In this document: piece by piece, positions 53,555-62,820 of the stretch
Layout: every line of letters starts with the position of its first letter
How positions within the stretch are numbered: position 1 is the stretch's first letter
Source: Deferribacteraceae bacterium
GTDB taxonomy: Bacteria; Chrysiogenota; Deferribacteres; Deferribacterales; Deferrivibrionaceae
Length of the DNA stretch: 64,000 nucleotides
NCBI GenBank assembly: GCA_020054865.1
Contig: JAIHAR010000005.1
Coordinates: 1 to 64,000, forward strand
Direction: 5' to 3'
The notes under the pieces: generated by a model
Databases searched by the model: none
What the model saw: only the letters and a program-made list of their open reading frames with translations
What the model was told of the DNA's origin: nothing
Made by a program: the position numbers and the translations under genes

Positions 53555-53633
53555 TTAATACTCAAAACAGTCTGGACAAATCTTTTTACCGTCAGTAACT
53601 CTGACACTACCCAAAAAAAGGGGGTTAACCCAT
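53555..53633 (-). pseudogene. Possible orphan zinc-ribbon tail
   Basis: The minus-strand frame overlapping the end of the thioredoxin-like gene reads NPLFLGSVRVTDGKKICPDC and then FEY before a stop. CPDC and the VxDGKKxC pattern resemble the last turn of a zinc-ribbon domain. No adequate start codon precedes it. It is either the remnant of a lost gene or chance. Confidence 0.3.
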
Positions 53634-53870
53634 ATACTGATTTAAAATCTCTTTTACCTGCTCAATGTTTGGCAAAGGTTTCCCTTCGTGCACAACAACA
53701 TCATCTACCACAAGGCCTGGAGTAAACATAACATATTTAGTTATCTCAGACATCTCTTTAACATACTCAACAGAAGCATCTTCCAGACCTAATTGTTCAA
53801 CGGCTGCTAATGTTGTGTTGTATAAAATTTCACAATTTCTGCAGCCTGTTCCTAAAACTTTTATTCTCAT
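53625..53870 (-). CDS. Thioredoxin-like redox-active disulfide protein (small)
   Basis: 81-residue protein with a TIGR00412-type fold: VLGTGCRNCEILYNTTLAAV at the start (CxxC), then ITKYVMFTPGLVVDDVVVHE with the cis-Pro segment. It lacks a signal peptide. It lies three genes from a PF03773-type permease, a common pairing with this thioredoxin type and with ArsP. It could reduce metal- or arsenic-bound thiols. Confidence 0.88.
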   Translation of the reverse strand: MRIKVLGTGCRNCEILYNTTLAAVEQLGLEDASVEYVKEMSEITKYVMFTPGLVVDDVVVHEGKPLPNIEQVKEILNQYMG

Positions 53871-53944
53871 TCTACACCTCTCATTTTTATTTTTGTGGAA
53901 TCATAAAAATATATCTAAAAAAATAAGTTAAATTTAAAAAAACA

Positions 53945-54925
53945 TTAACCACAAAGTATACCCTTTTCTACACACTCATCAACTTCCAACTGCAAAGTAA
54001 CATGATTTATACCATATTCTAACAATTTTTCCTCAACCTTTTTTCGTATTTTTCCCGCATCGCTAAGCATCATGTCCTCAAGCTCGGCATGCGCTTCAAA
54101 AAATATATCTTTTTCTCCCACAGACCAGATATGAATGTGATGCACATTTTTAAGTCCATCTATCTGCTCGACAATATTCTTAATCTCTTCAATTGATATA
54201 TCCACGGGTGTACCTTCCAATAAAATATGTACAGATTTTTTCAATATTTTAAAACTTTCAATTAGTACATACACACCGATTATTATTGTCAGTACCGGGT
54301 CAATCCAGTAAATTTTAAAGAAAATTATACCAAGTGCGCCCAGTATAACCGCCACAGAAGATATAGCATCCGAAAGCATATGCAAATAAGCAGATTTAAT
54401 ATTCATATTTTCATGACTTCCAGCCTCAAGAAAATATATACTGAGTAAATTACCTACAAGACCGATTATGGCAATAGTAAGCATTGTAGAGCCCAAAATA
54501 GGTTCCGGATAATAAAATTTCTTAAAAGCTTCGAAAAAAAGGAATACAGATATACCCACAAGTACGGCTGAATTTAAAAGGGCAGCCAAAATTTCAGCCC
54601 TTTTAAGTCCAAATGTATGTTTTAAAGAATTTTCTTTCTGGCCCAATTTTAGAGCAATATAACTAATAATTACCGCAATTGCATCACTAAAATTATGTAA
54701 TGCATCGGATATTAATGATAAACTTCCGGAAATTATCCCACCAATAATCTCTGCAAAAGTAATACCAAAATTTAGCAAAATAACCCAGAAAAGTTTTTTG
54801 CCGGAAACCTCACTAACATCAATATGGTTATGGTGATGATGGCCGTTACATTCGTGACCATGCTCATGGTTATGAATATGATGGTCGTAGCTATGCCCAT
54901 TTATCTTTTTGATTTTATTACCCAT
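53945..54925 (-). CDS. Cation diffusion facilitator (Zn/Cd-type metal exporter)
   Basis: 326-residue six-helix metal/proton antiporter. The N-terminus is very His-rich (SYDHHIHNHEHGHECNGHHH), likely a metal sensor. Transport-site residues are in ISDALHNFSDAIAV (HxxxD) and HMLSDAISSVAV (HxxxD), consistent with zinc specificity. The C-terminal cytoplasmic domain has VHHIHIWSVGEKDIFFEAHA. It lies 4 bases after the permease gene at 54930, with which it is probably co-transcribed. Confidence 0.92.
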   Translation of the reverse strand: MGNKIKKINGHSYDHHIHNHEHGHECNGHHHHNHIDVSEVSGKKLFWVILLNFGITFAEIIGGIISGSLSLISDALHNFSDAIAVIISYIALKLGQKENSLKHTFGLKRAEILAALLNSAVLVGISVFLFFEAFKKFYYPEPILGSTMLTIAIIGLVGNLLSIYFLEAGSHENMNIKSAYLHMLSDAISSVAVILGALGIIFFKIYWIDPVLTIIIGVYVLIESFKILKKSVHILLEGTPVDISIEEIKNIVEQIDGLKNVHHIHIWSVGEKDIFFEAHAELEDMMLSDAGKIRKKVEEKLLEYGINHVTLQLEVDECVEKGILCG

Positions 54926-54929
54926 AATA

Positions 54930-56099
54930 TTATCCTATGAATTTACCAAAAACTATACCTGCTATTGTTGACATAATAATCACCAATATAACATAAACAA
55001 TAGTTTTCTTAGTGCCTATAACGCTCCTTATAACCAACATATTTGGCAGGCTCAATGCTGGACCTGAAAGAAGAAGCGCAAGAGCCGGACCTTTACCCAT
55101 TCCTGCCCCAATTAGCCCTTGCAAAATAGGAATTTCTGTCAGCGTGGAAAAGTACATAAAAGCACCTACTATGGAAGCAAAAAAGTTTGCAAAAAAGGAA
55201 TTGCCCCCAACCAATGATTCGATATATTTTCCAGGGATAATACCTTCATGACCTGGTCTTCCAAGGAAAAATCCTGCCACAAGCACACCAACAAAAAGCA
55301 ATGGAATAATCTGTTTTGCATATACCCATGTCTCTTCAAACCAGGCTAACCTTTTATCTTTATCCATAGAGACAAATGAAAAGATAGCAACAAGAATAAG
55401 AGAAAAGGCAGTAAGATACCATTTGCTATGGTAAATCGCTGCAAATAGTGTCTCTTCACTGGTAGGTTTTGCCCAGGTAGCAAAAAGAAGAACACCAATC
55501 ATTGAAACAAAAAACAAAACTGTCTTAACAGGTGAACCTTTCTGCTTTGCAAAATTTGTTTTTGGGGCATTTGCCACCTGTCTTTCTGCTTCATCCTTTT
55601 TAAATATAAAAGCCATCAACAGTCCGATAACTACTGAAAAAAGTATTGCACCTATTGCCCTTGCCAGCCCCATCTGATATCCTAAAACTCGTGCCGTTAA
55701 AACAATAGCCAAAATATTTATCGCTGGCCCTGAATATACAAACGCCATTGCTGGCCCAAGACCTGCACCCCTTGAATAGATACCTGCAAAAAGTGGCAAT
55801 ATTGTGCAGGAACAAACAGCAAGAATAGTACCTGAAACAGAAGCTACACTGTATGAAATAATCTTCTTGGCACCTGCACCAAAATATTTAATCACCGACG
55901 CTTGAGAAACAGTAACACTCATAGCTCCGGCAATAAACAGCGCCGGAATAAGGCATGTAAGAGTATGCTCCCTGATGTATTCCTGAAGCATAAAAAATCC
56001 TTCCAATATTGCACCTGACACTTTTGGAGTATCAAAATCCACCAAAAACACGTAAACAAAGATACCAAGCAGAGTAAGAAATTTATTCCTTTCCTTCAT
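54930..56099 (-). CDS. PF03773 permease (ArsP-like, 389 aa)
   Basis: Membrane permease of the DUF318/ArsP family with eight or more helices. The segments ALFIAGAMSVTVSQASVIKY, VCSCTILPLFAGIYSRGAGL, MAFVYSGPAINILAIVL and a C-terminal repeat with STLTEIPILQGLIGAG and LLLSGPALSLPNMLVI show the internal repeat. The CSC motif in helix 3-4 resembles the metal-binding cysteines of ArsP, which exports trivalent organoarsenicals. Given the arsenic island and the adjacent thioredoxin-like gene, metalloid export is likely but not proven. Confidence 0.85.
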   Translation of the reverse strand: MKERNKFLTLLGIFVYVFLVDFDTPKVSGAILEGFFMLQEYIREHTLTCLIPALFIAGAMSVTVSQASVIKYFGAGAKKIISYSVASVSGTILAVCSCTILPLFAGIYSRGAGLGPAMAFVYSGPAINILAIVLTARVLGYQMGLARAIGAILFSVVIGLLMAFIFKKDEAERQVANAPKTNFAKQKGSPVKTVLFFVSMIGVLLFATWAKPTSEETLFAAIYHSKWYLTAFSLILVAIFSFVSMDKDKRLAWFEETWVYAKQIIPLLFVGVLVAGFFLGRPGHEGIIPGKYIESLVGGNSFFANFFASIVGAFMYFSTLTEIPILQGLIGAGMGKGPALALLLSGPALSLPNMLVIRSVIGTKKTIVYVILVIIMSTIAGIVFGKFIG

Positions 56100-56192
56100 A
56101 CTAAACCACTTTCATTTTTCTGACAAAAATACTCAAGATTTGGAAAATGTCAAGTATATTTTTATATTTATAGAAATATAGATAGGCAAGTA

Positions 56193-57227
56193 TTAATTTA
56201 GCAATTTTCTTTTCAAATAAACTTTAATGAAAGCAGCAACCGGCAATGAAAATATCATTCCACCTAGTCCTAACAAATACCCACCTACCATTAATGAAAA
56301 AATAACAGCAGTAGGGTGCAGCCCCAAAGATTTACCAACAAGTCTCGGTGTAACTATATTGCTTTCAATAAACTGAACCACGGTAAATCCTATCAATATA
56401 TACAAAGGATGCAAAAAATCACCAAATTGCAAATATGACATTGTAATTGAGGAAACAAAACCAACCAGAAACCCCAAATATGGGATAAAACTAAGAACAC
56501 CGGAAACAATCCCTATCAAGAGCCCTCCATCAACCCCTACAATCATCAATACAATTGAATAGCTTACTCCAAGAAAAACAGATACAAGCAATTGTCCTCT
56601 GAAATATCTGCTTATTATATCATTAAACTCATAAAATGAGTTTTCTACGTTAAGGTTTCGAAAATTTTTATTAAATATATCAAAGAACTTATCCTTTATA
56701 ACGTCAAAATCTTTTAGAAAATAAAAAACCAGTATTGGTATAATCATAAAATTAAAAAAAGACTGAACAAACGTATAAACCGAGGACGTAAAATTCTTTG
56801 TAAAGGAGAATAAAAACTTTGACAGTACATCAAACTTTCCTAAAACAAAATCTTTAAGCATATTTATATCAAATTCAGGGCTTATATTTTTAGCGTAGGT
56901 TTCAATCTTTGTTGCAAAAATCTGAAAATATTTCGGAAAATTATTAATTATTGTCAGAAGCTCAGAATACAAAATAGGCAATACAAATATAACAACCATA
57001 GCAAGAATTAATGAAAATATTAAAAACACAGCTACAATTGCAAAAGTACGCCCCATCCTCTTTTTTTCCAAATAATCAATTAACGGGTCAAATAAATAAG
57101 CAAGCAGTATTGATATGGCAAAAGTGGTTACTATATCTTTTAATTTATTGACAACAACAAATAACAAGAAAAGGAACACCAGCAAAAAAATCTGTTTTAG
57201 ACTGACTTCAATTTTAACTGTCCGCAT
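56193..57227 (-). CDS. AI-2E family transporter (PerM/YdiK type)
   Basis: 344-residue membrane protein with eight helices and the family segments ISILLAYLFDPLIDYLEKKR, ISGVLSFIPYLGFLVGFVSS and GLHPTAVIFSLMVGGYLLGL. Members include TqsA, PerM and Na+/H+ antiporters, so AI-2 export should not be assumed. It stands alone, with a 65-base gap downstream. Confidence 0.9.
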   Translation of the reverse strand: MRTVKIEVSLKQIFLLVFLFLLFVVVNKLKDIVTTFAISILLAYLFDPLIDYLEKKRMGRTFAIVAVFLIFSLILAMVVIFVLPILYSELLTIINNFPKYFQIFATKIETYAKNISPEFDINMLKDFVLGKFDVLSKFLFSFTKNFTSSVYTFVQSFFNFMIIPILVFYFLKDFDVIKDKFFDIFNKNFRNLNVENSFYEFNDIISRYFRGQLLVSVFLGVSYSIVLMIVGVDGGLLIGIVSGVLSFIPYLGFLVGFVSSITMSYLQFGDFLHPLYILIGFTVVQFIESNIVTPRLVGKSLGLHPTAVIFSLMVGGYLLGLGGMIFSLPVAAFIKVYLKRKLLN

Positions 57228-57294
57228 AGCAAAATAATTTTAGCATATTTAAAGTAAATAAACATCAAAAAAATATCTTTCAAAGTCAAAATAA

Positions 57295-57945
57295 TTACAC
57301 TGTCTCCCTTTTTATAGCTTCAATTATTTCATCAGGCTCAGCCCTAACTGTATAGTCAGCCTTACCAAAACTGTAACTAATTCTCATATCGCTGTTTATT
57401 ACAAAAGTTGCAGGCACTGGTATTTCAGCATTTTCATTTCCATTATATGCACTTAAATTATGCCCAAGTTTTAAGTATAGAGCAACCAATTCATCAGGAA
57501 GTTTGAACACAAGATTATACTTCTTTGCAACTTTATTCCCTACATCAGATAATACCTGAAACTTTAATCCATGTCTGTCAATGGTTTTGTCAGCAAAATC
57601 TGGTAACTCGGGGGATACGGCCACAAGGTCAGCATTTACAGAATTAAATTCATCAAGTCTGCTATTAAGATAATTAAGCTGCAGATTGCAATATGGACAC
57701 CAGCCACCTCTATAGAAAGTCAAAATAACAAATCTGTTTTTTACAGCTTCTGACAATTTGAATTCTTTCCCCAAATGATTCTTCAGCGTGAAATCTATGG
57801 CTTTACTCCCAACTTTTGGCAATTTTTCCTCTATTTTGGATGCCACCAAATCATCAGTCGCTTTTTTCATTATTAATTTGATTTCATCTGGAATCTCTTT
57901 AAGCCTTTCTTGTTTAAAATTTGCCAACATGCTATTCAAATCCAT
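57295..57945 (-). CDS. Peroxiredoxin-like AhpC/TSA protein
   Basis: About 216 residues. An N-terminal helical part precedes the thioredoxin fold: KAIDFTLKNHLGKEFKLSEA, then FYRGGWCPYCNLQLNYL. The active site is a CxxC (WCPYC), as in the peroxiredoxin-like family, rather than a single peroxidatic Cys. NKVAKKYNLVFKLPDELVAL and PATFVINSDMRI follow. The ATG at 57945 has GAGG upstream; a TTG four codons earlier is possible. It may detoxify peroxides. Confidence 0.88.
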   Translation of the reverse strand: MDLNSMLANFKQERLKEIPDEIKLIMKKATDDLVASKIEEKLPKVGSKAIDFTLKNHLGKEFKLSEAVKNRFVILTFYRGGWCPYCNLQLNYLNSRLDEFNSVNADLVAVSPELPDFADKTIDRHGLKFQVLSDVGNKVAKKYNLVFKLPDELVALYLKLGHNLSAYNGNENAEIPVPATFVINSDMRISYSFGKADYTVRAEPDEIIEAIKRETV

Positions 57946-58059
57946 ATTTAACCTCAATCATTTGTATTTGTTATGTTGATAAAATATATGAGCAAATTTT
58001 AAAAAGTAAACATATAAATTTAGTAGGATAAAGATTAAAAAAAACACGTTAAACAAGAA

Positions 58060-58335
58060 TCAAACTTTTCTTCTAAATTTTTCGTTGATTTTATAAACTT
58101 CGGACAATATCAAAGCTACTGCCTTGTAAAGCTCTTCCGGTATCTCAGTATAAATTTCTATTTTGGACAGTGCTTCTACAAGATTTGGGTCTTCTTTTAT
58201 CTCAATTCCGTGCTCACGGGCACGCTTTAGTATCTCTTCAGCCACATACCCCTGACCTTTGGCAGTAACCACCGGAGCTTTATTTTTTTCAGGGTCATAT
58301 TTTAGTGCCGTAGCTTTTTTTCTTGTAAATTTCAT
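58060..58335 (-). CDS. FlhB C-terminal-like protein (FlhX type)
   Basis: 91 residues matching the cytoplasmic end of FlhB: ATALKYDPEKNKAPVVTAKG and EILKRAREHGIEIKEDPNLV, then YTEIPEELYKAVALILSEVY. FlhB's self-cleaving NPTH segment, which should stand before ALKYDPE, is missing. Such stand-alone tails (FlhX in epsilonproteobacteria) can partly replace the processed FlhB tail. It overlaps the aminotransferase stop by 1 base (TAATG). Confidence 0.9.
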   Translation of the reverse strand: MKFTRKKATALKYDPEKNKAPVVTAKGQGYVAEEILKRAREHGIEIKEDPNLVEALSKIEIYTEIPEELYKAVALILSEVYKINEKFRRKV

Positions 58336-59621
58336 TAGGCAAACTTTTTATATTCTTTTAGAGATTTCAAATATATATCGGCAATTTTCTTTTCGAGTTT
58401 TCTTTCAATATGAGAAAACGACAAGGCGCCACCACCATGCATTGTGTATATGCCATTATTGATTAAAATTACCTTAAAAAGATTATCAAGTCGAGAAGAC
58501 TCATTACTCAAAATATTACCAACAGAAAAATCGTTGAGGCTAAATCCTTTTTCAAAAAATGAGATAGAAAAAAGTGACCTGTAGCCCTTGACAAGGGCAT
58601 TTATTTTAAGGTTTTTGACAATTTCCGATACCGCACCTATAAGATTTTCACCCGACTTATTCAGTTCATCATAATTAAGATATTTTAGCTGCTTTAGTGT
58701 TGTTACCCCTGCAACCATAGCAGGCACAGTTGCAGAAAATGTACCGCCACCGGTAATAACCTTTTTGGTTAATATCAACTCCATTATCTCTTTTTTACCA
58801 CCGTAACACCCAATCGGAAAACCGCCACCAATGATTTTACCCATTGTAATCATATCGGGCGACACACCAAACACCTCAGAAATACTACCGTACCTGAATC
58901 TAAACCCTGTAATAGTCTCATCAAAAATCAAAACACTGCCATTTTCGTCGCAAAATTTTCTTAAGAATTTAAGATATTTTTCATCCGCAGCAACACCACC
59001 GCCAGCACCCAACACAGGCTCAATTATAATACATGCAACTTTCTGTTTTATTGCATTCAAAATTTTACTTGACTCATCAATGTTATTAAAGGGGATTGCA
59101 ACAGTTTCATCACATCTGTTTTCAAATGGAGGCTTTACCTGATATGCAAGGTCAGAATTACCACCGTGCCAGCCACCTTTAATTTTAACAACGATATTCT
59201 TCTCAGTGTATGCCCTTGCAAGTCTTGTGGCGTACATTGTGGCCTCTGTCCCTGAAGTACAAAACCTTAGTTTTTCAACTTCAGGGATTGCTGATTTAAC
59301 TGATTCTGCCAACTTTAACTGATATTCATTTATAATACCTGTATGCCATCCATTTTTTTCTGCCTGAACCACTTGCTTTAAAAGATTTTTATCACAATGA
59401 CCAAGAATATTTGCATAATGTCCCATCCATAAATCTATCAACCTGTTACCTTCAATAGAATATATATAAGGGCCTTTAGATTTCTTTATCACAAAAGGGA
59501 AAGGTTCAAAAAACCTTATATCGTGACAAACACCGCCGGGAAAAATATTCAAAAACTTTTCATTGAAAAGCTGCCCCGATTCAAAAAATTTTGCAGAATA
59601 TTTTTTGTAAATTTTATTCAT
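58335..59621 (-). CDS. Class III aminotransferase (HemL-like)
   Basis: About 428-residue PLP enzyme related to glutamate-1-semialdehyde 2,1-aminomutase. Motifs: LRFCTSGTEATMYATRLARA (phosphate-binding), IIIEPVLGAGGGV, VLIFDETITGFRF and the PLP-lysine region ITMGKIIGGGFPIG. The substrate is not clear. The genomic context (DUF72, FlhX) does not suggest haem synthesis. The ATG at 59621 follows AGGGAAAAAAG; it overlaps the DUF72 gene by 8 bases. Confidence 0.85.
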   Translation of the reverse strand: MNKIYKKYSAKFFESGQLFNEKFLNIFPGGVCHDIRFFEPFPFVIKKSKGPYIYSIEGNRLIDLWMGHYANILGHCDKNLLKQVVQAEKNGWHTGIINEYQLKLAESVKSAIPEVEKLRFCTSGTEATMYATRLARAYTEKNIVVKIKGGWHGGNSDLAYQVKPPFENRCDETVAIPFNNIDESSKILNAIKQKVACIIIEPVLGAGGGVAADEKYLKFLRKFCDENGSVLIFDETITGFRFRYGSISEVFGVSPDMITMGKIIGGGFPIGCYGGKKEIMELILTKKVITGGGTFSATVPAMVAGVTTLKQLKYLNYDELNKSGENLIGAVSEIVKNLKINALVKGYRSLFSISFFEKGFSLNDFSVGNILSNESSRLDNLFKVILINNGIYTMHGGGALSFSHIERKLEKKIADIYLKSLKEYKKFA

Positions 59622-60411
59622 CTTTTTTCCCTGCCATATCGGCAAAATACAGAGCATTTACTGCTGCCCTGCCATTTTCAAGATTGCAAAATGAAACAAA
59701 CACATTGTTTGACACTATACTAAGTTTTTTTATATCTTCGTAAAGTTGCTTTAACTCATCTTCCTTATATGAATAATTTAACACTTTATCTTCCGGGGTC
59801 AACCAAAGGTTGCTCCTACCGTAAAGTCTGACATATGTATTGCTGTTGGTAGTAATGGGGTAGTACGGCGCAAGCCCCTTAACTGGTGGCATATCAACTA
59901 CCACAATACCAAGAAAACTGCTCCTCATATCTTCAAGATACCTTTCCTTGTACCATGTCCTATTAGGAAGCTCAAAAAATATCGGCAACTCAGCAAAATC
60001 TTCTTTCAGTTTCAGCATAAGCTCAAAATTTGCTTTTGAAGCCGAAAACTTGGTACTAAAATCGCATAAATAACTAACAGCTATTTTTTGCTCAAGAAGT
60101 GGAGCTATACCATTTTTAAATTCTGTCAAATCTTCTTTCGTATATTTACCTTTCATAAAAATTTTATTAATTCTTATTGAAACCTTTGTTTTCCCCTTAA
60201 TCCTCTCGGCTATACTTTCAGTAGTTTTTAAAATAGGCATTTTATAAAAGGTATATGTTATCTCAAGAAAATTAAAATGTCGTGCATACTCATTGAGCAT
60301 ATCGTAATTTGTTACTCTCTCATTGTAAAAAGTCCCCTTCCAGTCGTCATATTTGTAGCCACTTGTGCCCACAAAAAGCGGCGTGTCCTGAATATAAAGC
60401 ATTTTTCCCAT
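59614..60411 (-). CDS. DUF72 family protein (YecE-like)
   Basis: 265-residue TIM-barrel-like protein of unknown function. Typical segments are LFVGTSGYKYDDWKGTFYNE at the N-terminus, FNFLEITYTFYKMP, FFELPNRTWYKERYLEDMRS and YVRLYGRSNLWL. The C-terminal NNVFVSFCNLENGRAAVNAL is also conserved. AGGAAAGAG precedes the ATG. Confidence 0.9.
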   Translation of the reverse strand: MGKMLYIQDTPLFVGTSGYKYDDWKGTFYNERVTNYDMLNEYARHFNFLEITYTFYKMPILKTTESIAERIKGKTKVSIRINKIFMKGKYTKEDLTEFKNGIAPLLEQKIAVSYLCDFSTKFSASKANFELMLKLKEDFAELPIFFELPNRTWYKERYLEDMRSSFLGIVVVDMPPVKGLAPYYPITTNSNTYVRLYGRSNLWLTPEDKVLNYSYKEDELKQLYEDIKKLSIVSNNVFVSFCNLENGRAAVNALYFADMAGKKDE

Positions 60412-60491
60412 AAATTCTCTTTCCTTTGTTTATTTTTTGAAAATCTTTATTACTTTTAAAAGAAATAATCAACAGAAGTTTGAACTATGAC

Positions 60492-61385
60492 TTACTGATT
60501 TTTAAAAATATAATCAATGTCAGTCTCATATGATAATTCCGGCTCATTTATTAATCCAATTTTTTGCTCTTTATCCGTATTTAAGTCTGTTAATCTATTT
60601 CTATAACTATGCCATACAGGTGGATTTTCAATCTCTATTTTCCTGTATTTGCTTAATTCCAAATATTTTTTATCGGTATCAATACCTATAAATTTTCTTC
60701 CCAGCAGATTTGCTGCAATTCCAGTGGTACTACTTCCGGTAAAAGGATCTAAAATCCAGGCTCCTTGTTTCGTGGAGGCAAGGATGATTCTTGTTAATAC
60801 CGAAAGTGGTTTTTGCGTCGGGTGTTTTCCGCAACTTTTTTCCCATTTCGCAATAGCAGGTAAAACCCAAACATCCTTCATTTGCTTCCCCCCGTTAATC
60901 TCTTTCATCAACTCATAATTAAAATAGTGAGATACTTTTGCATTCTTCCTCGCCCAGATAATCTGCTCGGTCGAATGGGTAAAATATTTACAGGAAAAAT
61001 TTGGCGGTGGGTTGGTTTTCTGCCAGGTGATTATGTTTAGAATTTTAAAATCCAGCTCAATTAAAATTTGGCCAATACTAAAAATATTATGCATTGTACC
61101 GCTTATCCAGATAGTAGCATTTTCTTTCATTTTATCTCTAACAAGTTTTAACCATCTGCGGTTAAAATCGTTTATATATTCAAAACCCTTTGATTTATCC
61201 CATCCACCCTTATTTACGCTTGTTATTTTTCCGTTTTTTATGGTTAATCCATCGTTGGATAAAAAATATGGGGGATCTGCAAAAACCATATCAAACTTAA
61301 AATCGAACTGTGGAAGAAGCTCAAATGTATCACCATGAAGCAAAATAAAAGTTTTATCTTTTGATTTGAAGTAGGGTTTAATCAT
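60492..61385 (-). CDS. DNA adenine methyltransferase, DpnA-like (second R-M methylase)
   Basis: 297-residue amino-methyltransferase of the beta class: the catalytic motif MVFADPPYFLSNDGL comes first and the AdoMet site DPFTGSSTTGIAANLLGRKF near the C-terminus. DpnII-type systems usually have such a second, ssDNA- or GATC-methylating enzyme next to the Dam-type methylase. It follows the unknown 61388 gene by 2 bases. Assignment to DpnA is inferred from context. Confidence 0.85.
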   Translation of the reverse strand: MIKPYFKSKDKTFILLHGDTFELLPQFDFKFDMVFADPPYFLSNDGLTIKNGKITSVNKGGWDKSKGFEYINDFNRRWLKLVRDKMKENATIWISGTMHNIFSIGQILIELDFKILNIITWQKTNPPPNFSCKYFTHSTEQIIWARKNAKVSHYFNYELMKEINGGKQMKDVWVLPAIAKWEKSCGKHPTQKPLSVLTRIILASTKQGAWILDPFTGSSTTGIAANLLGRKFIGIDTDKKYLELSKYRKIEIENPPVWHSYRNRLTDLNTDKEQKIGLINEPELSYETDIDYIFKNQ

Positions 61386-61387
61386 AG

Positions 61388-61918
61388 TTAAATACTTAGA
61401 ATAGCATCATAAAACATAGCTCTACCTTGACCAGACCAATATGTAACATCTTGTTCAATAAAAAACCACCGTGTAAGCTTTAATATTAATTCATAATTGT
61501 GCCCATTTCCAACTGGCAATTGTCCTAATTGCCCAAGGGCATTTAGATATGTTCCACAATTATACATAATGTTTACCCCATTTAAGAATGCTTGCCACTG
61601 TGCTTGACTTAGCAATTGTTTCTTGTTTCTTAAATCGTTTAAAACAAAATTATGGTCAGGTGGTCTGTCGTTTCCATTATTCCATAAATATTTATTTTCA
61701 GCATAAATAACAAAATCACAACCCTTATTTAATCTTCCAGGACGTTCTAAATATATTCGCGAACCGTCAGAGAGAGTTTCAACAAAATATCGATATTTCT
61801 GACCCTGATTTTCTTGCGCCCACTGTTGCAATAAAAAAGTTCTTACAGCATCTCTTGTAGTAAAGTTTTCTATATTGTTTAAATTTATATTTATGGAATA
61901 GTCGTTTCTTATTGCCAT
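61388..61918 (-). CDS. Unrecognised protein inside the DpnII-type R-M operon (176 aa)
   Basis: I do not recognise this family. It starts MAIRNDYSININLNNIENFT and contains DGSRIYLERPGRLNKGCDFV, LWNNGNDRPPDHNFVLNDLR, QWQAFLNGVNIMYNCG and RWFFIEQDVTYWSGQGRAMF. There is no signal peptide or membrane helix. Its ATG overlaps the stop of the endonuclease gene by one base and it ends 2 bases before the second methylase. It is therefore translated as part of the R-M operon. A nuclease-partner, control or DNA-binding role is possible, but nothing in the sequence settles it. Confidence 0.85.
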   Translation of the reverse strand: MAIRNDYSININLNNIENFTTRDAVRTFLLQQWAQENQGQKYRYFVETLSDGSRIYLERPGRLNKGCDFVIYAENKYLWNNGNDRPPDHNFVLNDLRNKKQLLSQAQWQAFLNGVNIMYNCGTYLNALGQLGQLPVGNGHNYELILKLTRWFFIEQDVTYWSGQGRAMFYDAILSI

Positions 61919-62820
61919 TATTCCAATATCCTTTTTAAAACTCCATTTCTTAACATTTCCAAATTCAGCAAATAGTCCGCTTTGTCAAAATACTCCCTTA
62001 AAGGCTTTAAGGTAGATTTCCAACCAGCCCCATCGGTTATCCAGATAAATTCAATCCCTTGATTATTCCAATACTCATTCATTTTGATGTATTCAGTAGC
62101 AGTTGATTTAAGTTTTGAACCTCCACCACCATAAAAATTAACTTCAATAAAATAAAGTTTTCCGTTTTTATTTATTGCAAAATCAATTATGCGAGAAGAC
62201 TTATCAACTTTAACATCTATATTCCATTTATCTTTTATTTTTTTAGCCGTGGCTTGTGGCATATATTCAATTCCCAACTCACTGCAAGTTTCCCTTACAA
62301 ACTCTTCAACCAAATTTTCCATTAAAGCTCCACCACGGTTTTTTCTTCCGTTACTATCAATCCCCACTTCAACACCAGTTGCATAGTCCACTAAATTTTT
62401 AATTTTTTTATCTTGTAACAGATCTCCCAAACCACTTTTTAAGATAAAATCCGCAAATGCTTCTATTTCTTCTTTTTTGTAAGTTTTCTTTGAAAAATTG
62501 AATTCTCGATAAATAAAATTTCTTGTGTCTATCAAGACTTCTAATGAGTTGTCTCTTATAGCAAGAAGTAAAGGAATGGCTTTAATAGTTTCGGGGTATT
62601 TTAACATTAAGCTAATAGTTTCTTTGTGTAAATCCTTTTTTCCAATAAGATAATTAAGTAAATTCAATTCCTTTTCAATTGGTTTAATATTTTGCAAAAC
62701 CTTCTTCCAGTTTACAAAATAACTCCATTGTGTAATTTTATCTTTAAAGGTTGATATTATCTGGTTAAAAAGTTCATCCTCAGTTTTATTTAGCAATTGA
62801 CATAGTTTTTTCATAAGCAT
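61918..62820 (-). CDS. Type II restriction endonuclease, DpnII/MboI family (GATC)
   Basis: 300-residue endonuclease. The C-terminal half has the DpnII-type core GRKNRGGALMENLVEEFVRE, RIIDFAINKNGKLYFIEVNF with the acidic catalytic pair (D...ExN), and GGGGSKLKSTATEYIKMNEY. The N-terminal helical region matches the family. It should cut unmethylated GATC. The start overlaps the end of the Dam-type methylase by 35 bases, which links expression of the two. Confidence 0.9.
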   Translation of the reverse strand: MLMKKLCQLLNKTEDELFNQIISTFKDKITQWSYFVNWKKVLQNIKPIEKELNLLNYLIGKKDLHKETISLMLKYPETIKAIPLLLAIRDNSLEVLIDTRNFIYREFNFSKKTYKKEEIEAFADFILKSGLGDLLQDKKIKNLVDYATGVEVGIDSNGRKNRGGALMENLVEEFVRETCSELGIEYMPQATAKKIKDKWNIDVKVDKSSRIIDFAINKNGKLYFIEVNFYGGGGSKLKSTATEYIKMNEYWNNQGIEFIWITDGAGWKSTLKPLREYFDKADYLLNLEMLRNGVLKRILE

